Of a DNA stretch of 64,000 nucleotides, positions 12,501 through 24,626 are shown piece after piece. Source of the DNA: Monarcha castaneiventris obscurior. Lineage: Eukaryota; Chordata; Aves; Passeriformes; Monarchidae. Each line of letters begins with the position of its first letter. Positions within the stretch are counted from its first letter, which is position 1. The notes below the pieces were generated by a model that was given only the letters and a program-made list of their open reading frames with translations, searched no databases and was not told the origin of the DNA. The translations under genes were made by a program, and so were the position numbers. Where the stretch lies: contig JAMPIT010000682.1 in assembly GCA_026261815.1 (NCBI GenBank), forward strand, positions 10,001 through 74,000. The letters are read 5' to 3'.

Positions 12501-15500
12501 TTGTCCAGCCTAGCAGAGTTGGTGTCATAGCTTCCCTTTTTTCAGTCTATTCTATATGAAGGTTATATCTCTATTTGTTACTTGTGAGACATCAGTATCA
12601 ATAGAAATATCAATTAATCAATAAATTATATTTTTCTTTACTATTCTATGTCTCATGACTATCCTTTGCCTTGTACTCTCTTGCAAGGAATATATAACAT
12701 TTTTTTCAGGGGCAGAAATGTTAAATCAATCTTTAAAAATAGTTTGCTCTTGGCACTTAGGAATGCAGAATCATAGAATCAAAATCACACAGATTTCTAC
12801 AAGGAATTAGAGCAAAGACAAATTGTCCACAGGTATTTTGCAGTTCTAGTTTGTTGCAAAAAAAGATTGGAGTACCTTACTTTTTATTAAAAAAAAAGAA
12901 GTCCCCCAAAGAAAAGTGATAATAAGGTAATTTCTTTCAAACATATGGAAGAATAACACACAAAAATTGCTATAATTACACTGATTACCATTCATTTCAG
13001 CCTAAGATTACCGGGAGTTTTATATCCATCTTCATTCTGGAAAAAATCCAGCAGGTTTGTACAATGGCAAGGGAGAGACAGATGTATTGGTTATAGAGAA
13101 ATATACAGCACTGCCAAGGAAACTCCAGAACCAGGGAATTATACAGGTGACTAAGAACAACAGTGAGATGAAGATGGTGACAGACATTAGGCAACTTTCC
13201 CAGAAAAAATTTGTAGCAAAACACAATACGCATATGCTGCTGACATTGAGGCAGGAATATAAAATAATTTCAGTCATTAAGAAAAGAAAAACAAAAAGCG
13301 AACATGCTTTTTTTTTTTTTTTTAGTCCCCCTCTCAGTCAGTTTCCTGATACATGGCTTAATTTTAGGTGTTTTGTTTTGGTCAGAAAATTCTAGAAAAA
13401 TGAAGGAGGGACCTTGACAAGAAAATAACATTTGCTATTGTATTTTTATGGAGCTTTATTCCACATTTGGTTTGACTGTAGTAGAGAAAAGGAAATATCT
13501 CCATGAGAGATTACTGCCTGAATTCCTCTTCAGTGAGATTTTCTGTTTTCCATTTGTGCACCTGTATTATCACTTGTGGACAGAGGGTTCAGAGTCAGAA
13601 GGAAAAGAACTCTCCTTTGATGCCATTCCTAGACACCTGAGTTTAGACACTGCCCGTGGAAATAAACTGCTCCAATAAAAACATCCTACAGGCACCCTAA
13701 AATGCTTTTCCTGGGTACAGGTATTTGGAAGCCTTTTTTTCTAAAGGTATTCTTGCCCCAGCAGAAATGCAGAGACTGTACTTCTCATCAACACAGGTGT
13801 GGGAGACACAGGGAAATGAGCTGTGGTCTTAAGGCCTGAGTGTCACAGGACCAAACCCAAAGTTCTCAAAAGGATGTCTGGCTTGGTTAGTAACAAGTTA
13901 GACTAGAGCTGGAGGGAGTGGAACAAGTCAAAGGAATAAAAAGTAATACAGCTTTTCTAAAGCAGGAAGAGAGAATTTGAGAGGGTTTTTTTACTTTTTT
14001 TTTTTACTACTTGAGTGATACTGATGAAAATATTCCTTCTTTATACCCTGACCTAATAAAATCACTGCACAGGTGTGTATGAGACACCCATTTTCAGTCA
14101 CTGGTCTCAGATGCTGTCCTCCATCATCAGCCCATAGCACTCTATATTAAGAATGATTCTTTTTAGATCCACCTCCTTGTAAGATTTCTTACTAATTCTT
14201 TCTATGTTTCTCCATTCTCCGTTGATCCAAGCAGGTCTGTGGTCATGAGCTTGAGCAGAAGGGAGAGAAGTTTGTTTTAGAGTAAGTTTACCTAAAGCCT
14301 GCCTTCTTTCAAAAATGGTGACATTTTTGCCAGTATTTCTTGAGCACTAAAGCTCCCCGTGAGGCTGAAACCATTTTATGTCGTTCACATTAAAGTCACC
14401 ACTTATCAAGAAGTTAAATCTGTACTTACTTAACACTCAGCCTCACCCTGCAGAGATGAATTTATTTTGAATGCCCGAAAACAAGTAGTTATTTAAACTT
14501 CTGCCTGATAAAGAAGCTTACACACTAATGCGTGTTTATAAGTGCATAATCTATATTTCAAAATTTATTTGACACACAGTTAAACAGGCATTTATAATTC
14601 TATACCTTCATCGACATGTTAAAAATCAATTCTGACCTTGCTTCGACCTTAACATTTCACAACAGGGAAATGAATATTGAAGAGCAAAATTGGATTTGTG
14701 CGCCTTTATTTTACAAGTGCCTATTTGGAGCACTCCTGCAGTCTACGTTGTGAGGCAGAAAGAACTTTGAAAAGGTTAAAAGTTAGCAAACAGCTAGGGT
14801 GAGGAGGGCAGGAAAAGAGAGTCTAACTCAGTATAATTTGTGAATAACCACAAATCCAAGAGAAATTATTTCAACTAGAGCTTCTAATGCTGAATCACCA
14901 TGGTATATTTAAGGAGTATTCCACTAGAAAAGACAAAAAGAATGCTTTATCTACTTTTCTTTGGATTTTGTACAGCAGTGCCGATGCCACAAGTTATGAA
15001 AGTCTGACTACCACAGAAATACGAAGCAAAATTTTTGGGGTGTATTGACTTCAAAATACTCAGGAATAATTTCTCGGACCCTCCAAAATAAACAGCCCTT
15101 TCTAGTAAAAGCAGTGTCTTTTGAAGGAACAGTTTGAACAAAATCCTCACATTGTGACAATCATTGTTTTCATGGATCCTATGAACAGATAAATAAACAC
15201 TTGAGTTTTTGAGCAATTAAATCTTTTCTCTTTCAGCTGAAAGAAAGTGACAAGCACACCAAGATGTGTCCTTTGGATAAAGTCTAAAAACACACATCAT
15301 ACTTCAGGACTCTTAGACAAGAAAAAGGCAGAAGATATAAAGATAAATCAGAACAGCAGTGACTGGAGCACTAATCCTCTTTGCTATCTCTTCAGCAAAA
15401 GGACAGGTCACCATTTAATCTTAACATCCCCAGGTAACTTCCTCCTCAATAAAATCCTCACTATATTAATTTCACATTCTATTGGTTGAGATCCCATTTT

Positions 15501-16712
15501 TCAAAGTCAAAAACCACTAAATACACATGTATGTGGCTTTGATTCATCTGGGCTATCACATCCTCAAATCTTCCACTTTTTTTTCCCCAAGTTCCACCAT
15601 GTCACAGATGAGTATTTGCAGTTTGTAAAGGCAAGGCCTTACACAGGATTGGTGATTGACATGAGAATCAGTATTTTAGAATATATACAAATAATTTCAA
15701 CATCTTGTTGCTGCAGATAAAAGCATGTGCTGAAGTTTGTGTCATCTGAACAGTGCCAGTAACTCAAGCTAAAGTTTACAAACAAGAGTAAAGAGTAGAA
15801 AGACAGAGTATTAGGTAGGTAGACATAAAAGTACAAGAAGAATACAGTAATTGTATTTCTTAGGAGAAGTTTATGTAGTCTAGGCCTAGGGTTTTGTTTT
15901 GGCCTTCTTCTTTATGATCTGTTTATTCTATTGAGAAGTCTCTCTCACCATCTGCACAAAGACCTGTTTTGCTGTCATTATAATAAAAAATAAACAAAAT
16001 TAAGCTTTACGTCTGTGCAATTCTAGCTTCAGCACACAGTTGAGTTCTGTTTTTACTTTTTAGCAAGGTTTTCCTTACATAGCTTCATGAAAAGAAACCA
16101 TGGCTCCTCCTTGACTCATTCCACCCTCACAAGAGCTCAGGGAAAAAACCAAACATCACCCTTCCACTGAAAACCATAATTTGTTATTTATACCTCATTC
16201 ATTTCCACACAGATTTATATCGACAGGAGACAGAGCAAAAATTCAAGAATTTATTCCTCAGCCATTTCAGACCTTAGCAAGATTTGCAGCAGCTGCTCTC
16301 CTCAGGCTTTCTTTTTGGCTGTATTTTGCTGTTTCTATATTTTCTGCATTCCAGAACAGTTCTGGTCCTGAAGCAGTCGTTTTGTAACAACCTTCACTCA
16401 CATGTAAAACAAGCCCTTCAGTACATGAAGTTAAAGCTAAGCCACTGTGGATTCTTCCTAAGCCTGGCATGCAAGCTAAAAATCTATATTCTGGAAACTG
16501 GATATTCACTTCTGCATCCATGTCCTTATAGATGCAAGCTTGACAGTAAGTTGTTTTTTTCTTTTTATCCCCCCTCTTCTTTCAGCTATGAGAATTCTCC
16601 CTTTTAAACCAGCTGGTCAGATATAGATTTGGCAGTGGAAGAAAATCATGACATGTATCATAAGCTTCAGTTCAGTAGCAAAGGTTTACGCCAGAGGCAA
16701 AGCTGCAGGCAC

Positions 16713-16733
16713 AAATAAATAAATAAATAAATT
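16713..16733. repeat. (AAAT)n microsatellite
   Basis: Five copies of an AAAT unit, lying 150 bases upstream of the CR1 at 16.9 kb and not part of it. Confidence 0.8.
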
Positions 16734-16884
16734 CAGGAGACCTGAAATTATATCGGTGTGTAATGTCACAGTTGCTGTGGAAACCATCTTACGACTTTTT
16801 TAATGCCGCAAAGAAAAAAACCCTTCTTGTAAATTTCTCTGCAGAACAATATTTTACCTGATTTTAAACTACTAATGAATTACT

Positions 16885-17274
16885 TGAAAGGCTGAGAGCT
16901 TGGGGTGTTCAGCCTGGAGAAAAGAAGGCTCTGGGGAGACCTCAGAGCCCCTTCCAGTGCCTAAAGGGGGCCTACAAGGAAGATGGGAACAGAATTTTTA
17001 GCAGGGCCTGTAGTAAAAGGACAAGAGATATTGGTTTTAATATCCAAGAGAAGAGTAAAAGTAGATGTAAGGAAGAAATTTTCTACAATGAGGGTGGTGA
17101 CACACTGGAACAGGTTCTTCAGAGAGGTGGTGGATGTGTTATCCATTCAAGGTCAGGCTGGACACGGCTGTGAGCAACCTGACCTTGCTGAAGATGTCCC
17201 TGCTCATTGCAGGGGTTGGACACGCTGGCCTTTAAATGTCCCTTCCACACAAAACCATTCTTTGATTCTATGAA
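16885..17274 (+). mobile_element. CR1 LINE 3' end, AT-richer older type
   Basis: A 5'-truncated CR1 in plus orientation. Conserved marks in order are a C-terminal ORF2 block near 16908-16960 (GVFSLEKRRLWGDLRA in one frame, then broken), a region at 17078-17132 matching the CR1 segment that reads HWNRFFREVVD, and a 3' UTR with GATGTCCCTGCTCATTGCAGG at 17192-17212. It ends in ATTCTTTGATTCTATGA. It differs clearly from the GC-rich copies elsewhere in the window, so it belongs to another CR1 lineage. Many indels indicate age. An open frame of 96 codons (16983-17273) runs through its decayed ORF2 and is not an independent gene. Confidence 0.9.
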
Positions 17275-19227
17275 TCACTTTAAGGAACACAAAGAGACAA
17301 CAGAAAGCTCCTATGCATTAGTTCTAGTTTGAACTAGAAACTGCAGTTTGTAGAAAATAAAAAAGTTTTTCAGAAAATAACATACTTTTTCCTTCACAGT
17401 CCATGCTCACTCTTCTTGATGAAATGAGTTTGACAACAGGTACGTTTAAGCCTAGCTTTACAACCCCTGTGTAGGTTTAGTTTCATTCCACTTGTTCAGG
17501 TTCCTGATCCTCACTAACAAGCAGCACAATTGGTTCAAACGGCACTGCTCGTGCAGGGTGAGCTTTCTGCAATGAGTAATTCAGCAGAATCATGCCTCAT
17601 TTCTCAGCTGAGGACTGCTCTGCCGTCGTTCTTTGAAGCAGGTGACTACTGAATAGCTCTGAGAAGCTGTACACATATAAAACGTGGCAACTGAGTTGTA
17701 TGACCTCTCTGTTGCTGCATAAACAGCACAAACCAGTGTTCTAAATTAACGCCATTCATTAATAAAAATGCATATGGCAGTTCTTGCATGTATCCTGATA
17801 ATTGTTAAAATTAAAATGTAGTATATTACACATTATTTTATGGCAGCTCATTGTTGCAATGAGTGTGACCAGAGTTGGAGTGTTGGCAATGAACTCTTAG
17901 AATAGCAACGTAACAGCAGTGAAATGAAATGGTGATAGCAGCAAAAGGAATATAGTGAATAAAATAACTTTTTTGGCTCTCTTAAAGCAACTGGACAATA
18001 CCTACACTGCTTTATTTCTTTTTCTGGTAGATGTAACTTCATAGAAACCAACACTCACTGCAGAATCAGGGTGTTATTCTTCCCCTTTTGACTACTGGAA
18101 ATAAGGCTGACCTACCATTTAACAGTTTCAGCTTGAGACTAAAGTATCTTTTTACAACTCTTTTGTGATTTTAAGACATTAAAAATTGTGCATTCAGGGA
18201 TTTTTGGTTATTTTAATACAGTCTTGCATGGCTTTTCACTGAAGATTGAACTAATGCATCCAATTGAGACAAGTAAAATAAAATCTTAAAAGGATTTCAG
18301 AAAAATAATTACTGAGTCATCCTCAGAATTTAGAGTATGCAAAATGTCAATTATGATCAAGATAAGCCTGAACAGAAGAAAATGTCTAAAAACAGAGCAA
18401 GTTTGTGTTATTCTGATTTTTTTCTTCCTTTATAATAAGGTTTCCTGTGTTTTTACCAAATATGTATAATACTCTCATTATATCCCACAGATAAAACCCT
18501 GCTGAAGAACCATTTTATACCATGAAACTTTCACAACATAATGCAATTTTTTGAAGCAGTCCCCTAAAATTTCACTTATGGGCAGGGTAGTATGACAAAA
18601 TTTGGGATTTTTAAAAAGAATGCAGTTGTAAACCTGTTGCTTGTTGCAGAAAAGTATTATTTCATGGCTATATTTAGGATGATGCAGAGTGACAACAACA
18701 ATAATTTTCACCCATTTAAGGAGGACCATGTTTTACTACTCTTTCTGTATTTAGGCCATAAATATTATAGTGCAATTAGTGATTTATCTCTAAAACTGAA
18801 CCTGAGAGCTCTCCTGCTTTTTTTAATTTTGCAGCAAGCAGTGTAGATTTTGCTTCAGGCAGCACTTGGTCGAGGGTCTGGCCTCTTCTCAGAAGCGGAA
18901 TAAATCACATTCCTTTCAGAAGTGTTATTGTCAAACAAACTAGCAAGATTTCTCTTGCTGAGAAATTTCTGGGCTGGTGACTGACAGGATGGAATGTTAA
19001 GGATGTTCTGTAAGATATGGAAACCACCCACATTATTGGTAAGTCTTCCTGGAGGCCTTGAGCTTGTTCATTCCTTGTATAGGTGCCTTGAAAGTTTGTG
19101 CTCAGCAGTTATGAGAGGAAAACCCCTCTCATACCTCTTATTTCATGTAAAATTTTCCTAAGTCTACAGAACACAGGAACTTCTGGAGCAGCTGTTAATG
19201 ACAGAGTAGCTCCAAACTTTTTCAGCT
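17275..19227. other. unique non-coding sequence
   Basis: AT-rich single-copy sequence between two CR1 elements. No recognisable gene, RNA or repeat was seen. Open frames of up to about 84 codons are at chance level. Confidence 0.55.
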
Positions 19228-20301
19228 AATCATGGAATCCTAAAATTGGTTAGGTTGGAAATGACCTCTGAAACCATTGAGTCCAACCATTAATCCAGCA
19301 CTGTCATGATGACCACTAACCCCCGTCCCCAAGTGCCAGATCTACATGGCTGTTAAATCCATCCATGGATGGGGACCACCACCTCCCAGGCGGAACATGG
19401 AACTGAACAAACTGAAGAAACTTTTCCTGATACCAATCCTAAAGCTCCCCTGGCCCAGGCTGAGGCCGTTCCCTCTCCTCCTGTCCCTGTTCCCTGGGAG
19501 CAGAGCCCGACCCCCCCCCAGCTGCCCCCTTCTGTCAGGGGCTTGTGCAGAGCCACAAGGTCCCCCCTGAGCCTCCTTTTCTCCAGGCTGAGCCCCTTTC
19601 CCAGCTCCCTCAGCCGCTGCTGGGGCTCCAGCCCCTTCCCAGCTCCGTTCCCTGCCCTGAACATGCTCCAGCCCCTCCAGGTCTCTCCTGCCATGAGGGG
19701 CCCAGAGCTGCCCCAGGATCTGAGGGGGTCCCTCAGCAGGGCCAGCACAGGGACGGGCCCTGCCCTGCTCCTGCTGCCACACCATGGCTGGCACAGCCCA
19801 GGGGCCATCGGCCTCTTGCCCCCTGGGCACCCCTGGGCTGTGTCCAGCTGCTGCCACCAGCACCCCCAGGGCCTTTCCCAGCTTTCCAGCCCCTCTGCCC
19901 CAGCCTGCAGCTGCAGGGGGCTGCTGTGACCCAAGGGCAGGGCCCAGCACTTGGCCTGGTTTTACCTCACACCACTGCCCTCAGCCCATGGCCCAGCCTG
20001 CCCAGATCATCAATAAAAATATTAAATACCACAGGCCCCTATAGTGAGCCCTGGGGACAACCACTGGTGACCCGAATTCCACTCACCTCTGGTCTTTGGG
20101 ACCATCCATCCAGGAGGCATTTCCACCAGGGAAGAGCACAGCTGCCCAAGCCATGAGCAGACAGTTTCTCCAGGAAAAAACTGTGGGACACAGTGTCCAG
20201 GTGCTTCCTGAAGTCCTCAAGGCCAGGCAGACATCATCCACAGCCTTTCCCTCATCCACTCAGCAGGTCACCTTGGCACAGAAGAAAGTCAGGTTGCTCA
20301 C
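19228..20301 (-). mobile_element. CR1 LINE, longest copy, with partial reverse transcriptase (degenerate)
   Basis: Minus-strand CR1 of about 1.07 kb, reading 5' to 3' from 20301 down to 19228. From its 5' end it keeps recognisable reverse-transcriptase pieces in shifting frames: VDEGKAVDDV near 20245, VTSGCPQGS near 20070 and FNIFIDDL near 20010. These correspond to the palm and fingers of a CR1 polymerase. The stretch that should follow, with the catalytic F/YADD box, appears deleted. Then come the ORF2 C-terminal block SLEKRRLRGDLVALHK (about 19590-19545), the 3' UTR and a short tail at 19228-19245. Stops and frameshifts show it is dead. Open frames of up to 203 codons on either strand lie inside it and are not genes. 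The tail part resembles a different 3' UTR from the copies at 4.3, 27 and 30 kb, although the ORF2 part is very similar. Confidence 0.92.
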
Positions 20302-21435
20302 AGGAACGAAATACTCAAAAGGTGTTTATTATTTTTCTTTTCCCCACCAAAATCTCTTTGTCCAGCCAGAGCTACTTTGCTCATTGTCTCATATCGCACA
20401 GACCATTTTCTTTCAGCCTTTGCTGATTTTTCTTTCATTTCTGCCATGAAAGCTTAGTGGGGGTTTTTTTGGGAATGAGAAAACACCAGACAAAACCTCT
20501 GGGAAATCTTTCAAAGTTGTGTGTGGAGGATGAAACTAGGAAGTGCTTTGCACTGATAGACTCGCAAAGTGCTTTGAATGTGTCGTCCTGCTTCTTATGT
20601 CTGTTATGGTTTTGGCAAGAGGCATTCAACATAACTTTTTTATTTCTTTTTATTTTTACTTTTTTTTAGAAAGAAAATTTACATGTATTTATTTGCATGC
20701 TTGACCAAACCAGATTAAAATGTTTAGTCCCCAGACACCCATGTCTGCCTGTATTTCCCCTGACAATTAAAAGCACTTTGGAACCCGTGTTTATCAAGTC
20801 ATTCATCCTTGCTTTCTGCAGCTTGAACTGATTGAAATGTGCACTTTTATGTCCTGAATTCAAAGCTTGTCACATGTAGCTCTGCCACTATTTAGACAAA
20901 CAAACATCCTAAGCTAAACATCACACTGCTTCAAATAAAATTATTTTATGCCAGTGTGCAGGTGTTTGTCTGTGTGCGCAAACCTAAAATTTACATGTCT
21001 GATTTTAAATTTATTTCAAAATAAATGCACTGTAATACAGAGTACATTTAGAAACATATTTCATTCTTATATAAATTGTAAAATTTACATACTTAAATAT
21101 GAATATATACATACATAAAAATATATATATTTAAGCATGAAGATTTTACAAGATTTGTAGTACATCTATATTTTTATTTTCATGATAAAAGAAAATAACT
21201 TTCGTGATAAAAGGAAAATAACTCATAGGGCAAAAGTAATTTAGGCTTGCTGCAGTGAGCTTTGGTTGGGTAATAGGGGCACTTTTCTCAAACACTTGGA
21301 AAGTGGTAGTGGACACAGCAGCTGTACCAGGTGTTTGCAAAGAGGAATTCTGCTCTTGCTAAAGCATCATTAAAGGTGAAATACAAGACCAGAAAAGAAG
21401 CTACTAGGCTCGGGATCCCTTAATAAAGACCATAA
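20302..21435. other. unique AT-rich sequence with AT low-complexity patch
   Basis: Single-copy spacer between two minus-strand CR1 elements. 21060-21135 is very AT-rich with TATACATACATA and (AT)n patches. No gene or RNA is evident. Confidence 0.55.
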
Positions 21436-22356
21436 AATCACAGAGTCATACAATGGTTTATCTTGAAATTGAAGCTCATCTCATTGCACCCCCTGCCATG
21501 GCAGGGACACCTCCCACTGTCCCAGGCTGCTCCAAGCCCCAGTGTCCAGCCTGGCCTTGGGCACTGCCAGGGATCCAGGGGCAGCCCCAGCTGCTCTGGG
21601 CACCCTGTGCCAGGGCCTGCCCACCCTCCCAGGGAACAATTCCTGCCCAAGAGCCCATCCAGCCCTGCCCTCTGGCACTGGGAAGCCATTCCCTGGCTCC
21701 TGGCCCTCCAGCCCTTGGCAATTGTCTCTCTCCATCTTTCCTGCAGCTCCTTCAGGCCCTGCAAGGCCACACTGAGCTCACCCCAGAGCTTCTCCTCTCC
21801 AGGCTGAGCAATCCCAGCTCTCGCAGCCTTTCCTGCCAGCAGAGCTGCTCCATCCCTCTGCTCATCCTGGAGCCTCCCCTGGCCTGGCTGCAGCAGCTCC
21901 AGCTCCTCCCTGTGCTGGGCCCAGGGCTGGGGCAGCTCTGCAGCTGGGCTCTGAGCTGAGGGGGCAGAGGGGCAGAATCCCCCCTGCCCTGCTGCCCACG
22001 CTGGGGCCCGGCCCAGCACAGGGCTTTGGGGTCCCAGCACAGCACAGGGGTTTGGGGTCCCAGCACAGCACAGGGGTTTGGGGTCCCAGCACAAGGTTTT
22101 GGGGTCCCAGCACAGGGGTTTGGGATCCCAGCACAGGGGATTTGGGGTCCCAGCTCTCCCCCACAGCACCCCCAGGGCTTCTCCCAGCGCTGCTCCCTCT
22201 GCCCATCCCAGCCTGGATCCAGCCCAGAGCTGCCCTGACCCAGGGGCAGCACCAGCCCCTGGCCTGGTTAACCCTCATGAGATCCCCACGGGCCACTTCT
22301 GGGAACGTCCAGGACCCTCTGGATGCCATCCTGTCCCTCAGGGGTGTCACTGCACA
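21436..22356 (-). mobile_element. CR1 LINE 3' portion with internal minisatellite
   Basis: Minus-strand CR1 of about 0.92 kb, very GC-rich. Its upstream end (22356-22250) reads as the CR1 ORF2 segment RDRMASRGSWTF, matching the part of ORF2 downstream of the polymerase box. A six-unit minisatellite at 22014-22150 interrupts the ORF2 region. After it come the C-terminal block RELGLLSLERRSSG (near 21810-21770) and a 3' UTR shared with the copies at 38.5 and 42.4 kb, ending in a degenerate tail at 21436-21455. Open frames of up to 243 codons on both strands are artefacts of its GC-rich composition. The element cannot be active. Confidence 0.92.
22014..22150. repeat. minisatellite of about 21-26 bp units inside CR1
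   Basis: Six tandem units, each beginning CAGCACA and ending TTTGGGGTCC or a close variant. Their lengths are 21, 26, 26, 21, 21 and 22 bp (starts at 22014, 22035, 22061, 22087, 22108 and 22129). The 26-bp units carry an extra CAGCA. Units are separated by no spacers, which rules out a CRISPR. The array lies wholly within the CR1 at 21436-22356. Confidence 0.92.
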
Positions 22357-24351
22357 TTTCATGATGGTATTCTACTGCAGAAGCAGCTAATTTTTAATAA
22401 AGTTTTGGTTAATGCTGCTGCAGATTTTTCAGAGAGGAAGAACACATGAGAGGCTGCAAATTTTTCTTCAACCTCCAGACACAGCTGTGGCATATCTGCA
22501 ACGGAGAATTATGAGGAGAATGAATGAGGAAGAACTTGACCAAATGACCTGCATGTTCTGCTTATAATTTCTCTAACTTGTTGTCGTAGAAGGAAACTTA
22601 AATTTTCAGGCAGTATTTGTATAAAAATAACTGGTGATGGTACAAAGTACTGTTGATCTTTTGAGTATTTAAACATTTTTAAATGCCACAGCAAATGCAA
22701 ATCACTGTTTCTCTAATACTCATGTCATATTGACACGAAGACATAAATAGTTTACATAATGTAATTTAGACTATAATCTTCTACAGTCCTAACTTACTTA
22801 TTTCAAATGTTTAGGAGGAGAGAATGTGTACCATCACCTGTGCACAGTGATTACAAAAGATTTAGTAAAACAGTGGTTTTTAACTTAATTATATTAAATC
22901 ATATGTTGCAAGTACAAATGCTTATTATATTAAGTGTTTAGTGGTATTTCATGTGCTGTCTTGAGTATATTTTTTACAGTTACATTAGGTGGAAGTGTTT
23001 AATAGATCATTATTAAACCCCTGCTGTGAATAGCTACATATAGAGTACAGCAGTAAGATTTATGTAACATTGGCAGTGTGTGGCAGTAGGATTTCAATTT
23101 TTGGACGTGTTTGTGTAGCGAATTAAAATGTTTATTTTAAAAAGTCATTAAAAAAATATCCAAAAGTCTAAGTGCCTTTATTGCATTTAATTTCCAATGA
23201 AATATTAATGAAAGGAATTCAATTTCTGCTTGTACCACATGTGATTTAAAATTTGAAACAAGTCTGTAAATTAACAAAGCTGTTCACCATTCATTGCAAG
23301 TCCAATAGGTCAAGTATCTTATTTTAATAATATCAACTGCTTTATACCCATTTTGTTTCTCACATTTTATTGAGAAGTTTTTGTCACTTCTTCACAGTCT
23401 TCACAAACTTGTCCTTTCCTCACCCTTTCAACGAGCCTAACTAGTATTCAGGAATATACAATCAGCAAAGTGAGAAAGTGATAAATTCTTCTAAAATTTC
23501 TAAAGTATCAAAATTTCCTGTATTTGGGACAATGTGGTCACTAAACCTGCAGTGAGAACAACATTCAGCATGACCAGTCTTTCATATAATTTAACCTGAG
23601 TGAAGTCAAGGTTGGGTTTTTTTTGCCTGAGAGTCCAAAGTTGCACGTTTGTATAATTAAAGTAAAAAAAGAGGGATATGGACAAAAATATTGAGTCATT
23701 GGAGATATTTTATTTTCTCTATGACACTCAACAATGCATCTTGTTTAACTTTTTTTATGAAACAGATTAAAAGACCATCTATCAATGCTTTTATGGTCAG
23801 AAAATGGAATAATATTCTATTTCACTAAATCAAGTCTGAAATTTTAAAATTCACTGGAAGTTGTATGTTTCCAAACACAGAATAAACCTGTCCCCCATCC
23901 CCAACAAGCAATTATAGGCAAAGAAAATTGGAAGACAGTACTGGCTATGGAGAAGAAAAGCATTTTGCAAGTAGGAATAAATGGTTTTTTTAAAAAAAAT
24001 ATTTTTTTGTAGGTTTGCAAACTGAAATGATAACCAAGGTGCACTGCAGTAGCCAAATCTAATAGATTAAATAATTTGAAAATTACATGACCTAACAGAT
24101 AGGTTTGCCTGTGCCTCCACCAGTCCATAGGGGAATCAGTCAGATGGCAGGAAACTCCAAATATTGCAGCTTATAACTCTGACTGGAACTGGGACAAAAA
24201 GTTAGACTCGTAACTGGTCACTTTAGGCCAAATTCCTCTCGTAATATTTGTCCTTCCTTGCTGTGATGATCATACTGTACCTACATCTCACTGAACTGCA
24301 CAATCTTCCTATGATGCTGCAAATCCTCAGAAACTGAGCCAGGGACTGCAA
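22357..24351. other. unique non-coding sequence
   Basis: AT-rich single-copy sequence. No gene, RNA or interspersed repeat recognised. Confidence 0.55.
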
Positions 24352-24626
24352 ACCAAACAAAATAAAACCCAAAAAAACAACCAACCAAGCAAAAAACCAA
24401 AAAATCCCAAACAAACAAATGAACGCAAACTCCCCCAAGAACCAAACCAAAACAAACCAAACAACAAAAACCCAAACAAAAAGCAAAACAAAGAAACAAC
24501 AGAAAAAAACCCCGAATAAAAAACAACAGAAACCACCAAACCACCAAAAAGACAATGAACACAATCCCAAAAAACAGCAAAACCAAACAACAGAAAACAA
24601 CCACCCCAAAACAACAAAAAAGCCTG
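24352..24626. repeat. A/C-rich low-complexity tract (degenerate AAAC/AACC repeat)
   Basis: About 275 bases made almost entirely of A and C on the plus strand, with only scattered G and T. Motifs such as AAAC, AACC and CCAAAC recur without a fixed period. The complementary strand is G/T-only and gives phenylalanine- and tryptophan-rich open frames of up to 128 codons, which I treat as artefacts. It probably grew from a short (AAAC)n or (AAACC)n seed, like the purer array at 41.0 kb. Confidence 0.85.

Larger units (their letters stand above)
4855..16884. other. unique non-coding sequence with homopolymer runs
   Basis: Twelve kilobases of AT-rich sequence with no recognisable gene or interspersed repeat. 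It contains long A or T runs (6490-6506, 9543-9560, about 10485-10495, 11550-11564, about 13309-13323) and a degenerate AT repeat at 5037-5085. The longest open frame is 112 codons at 13057-13395 and overlaps an open frame on the opposite strand. Neither resembles a known protein to me. Confidence 0.55.

Noticed and set aside
12768..12796. CAGAATCATAGAATC resembling a reverse CR1 tail
   Set aside because: No CR1 3' UTR sequence follows it. The match is limited to about 15 bases.
19342..19950. Open frames of 193-203 codons on both strands
   Set aside because: They lie inside the minus-strand CR1. The minus frames contain the CR1 ORF2 C-terminal block, and the plus frames are its GC-rich, Pro/Ser/Leu-biased shadow.
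22014..22150. Possible CRISPR-like array
   Set aside because: Units are contiguous with no unique spacers, and the sequence is vertebrate. It is a minisatellite.
21438..22362. Open frames of 112-243 codons, some with repeated 'CWDPKPLCWDPK' type sequence
   Set aside because: They lie within a CR1. The repetitive peptide comes from the minisatellite at 22014-22150.
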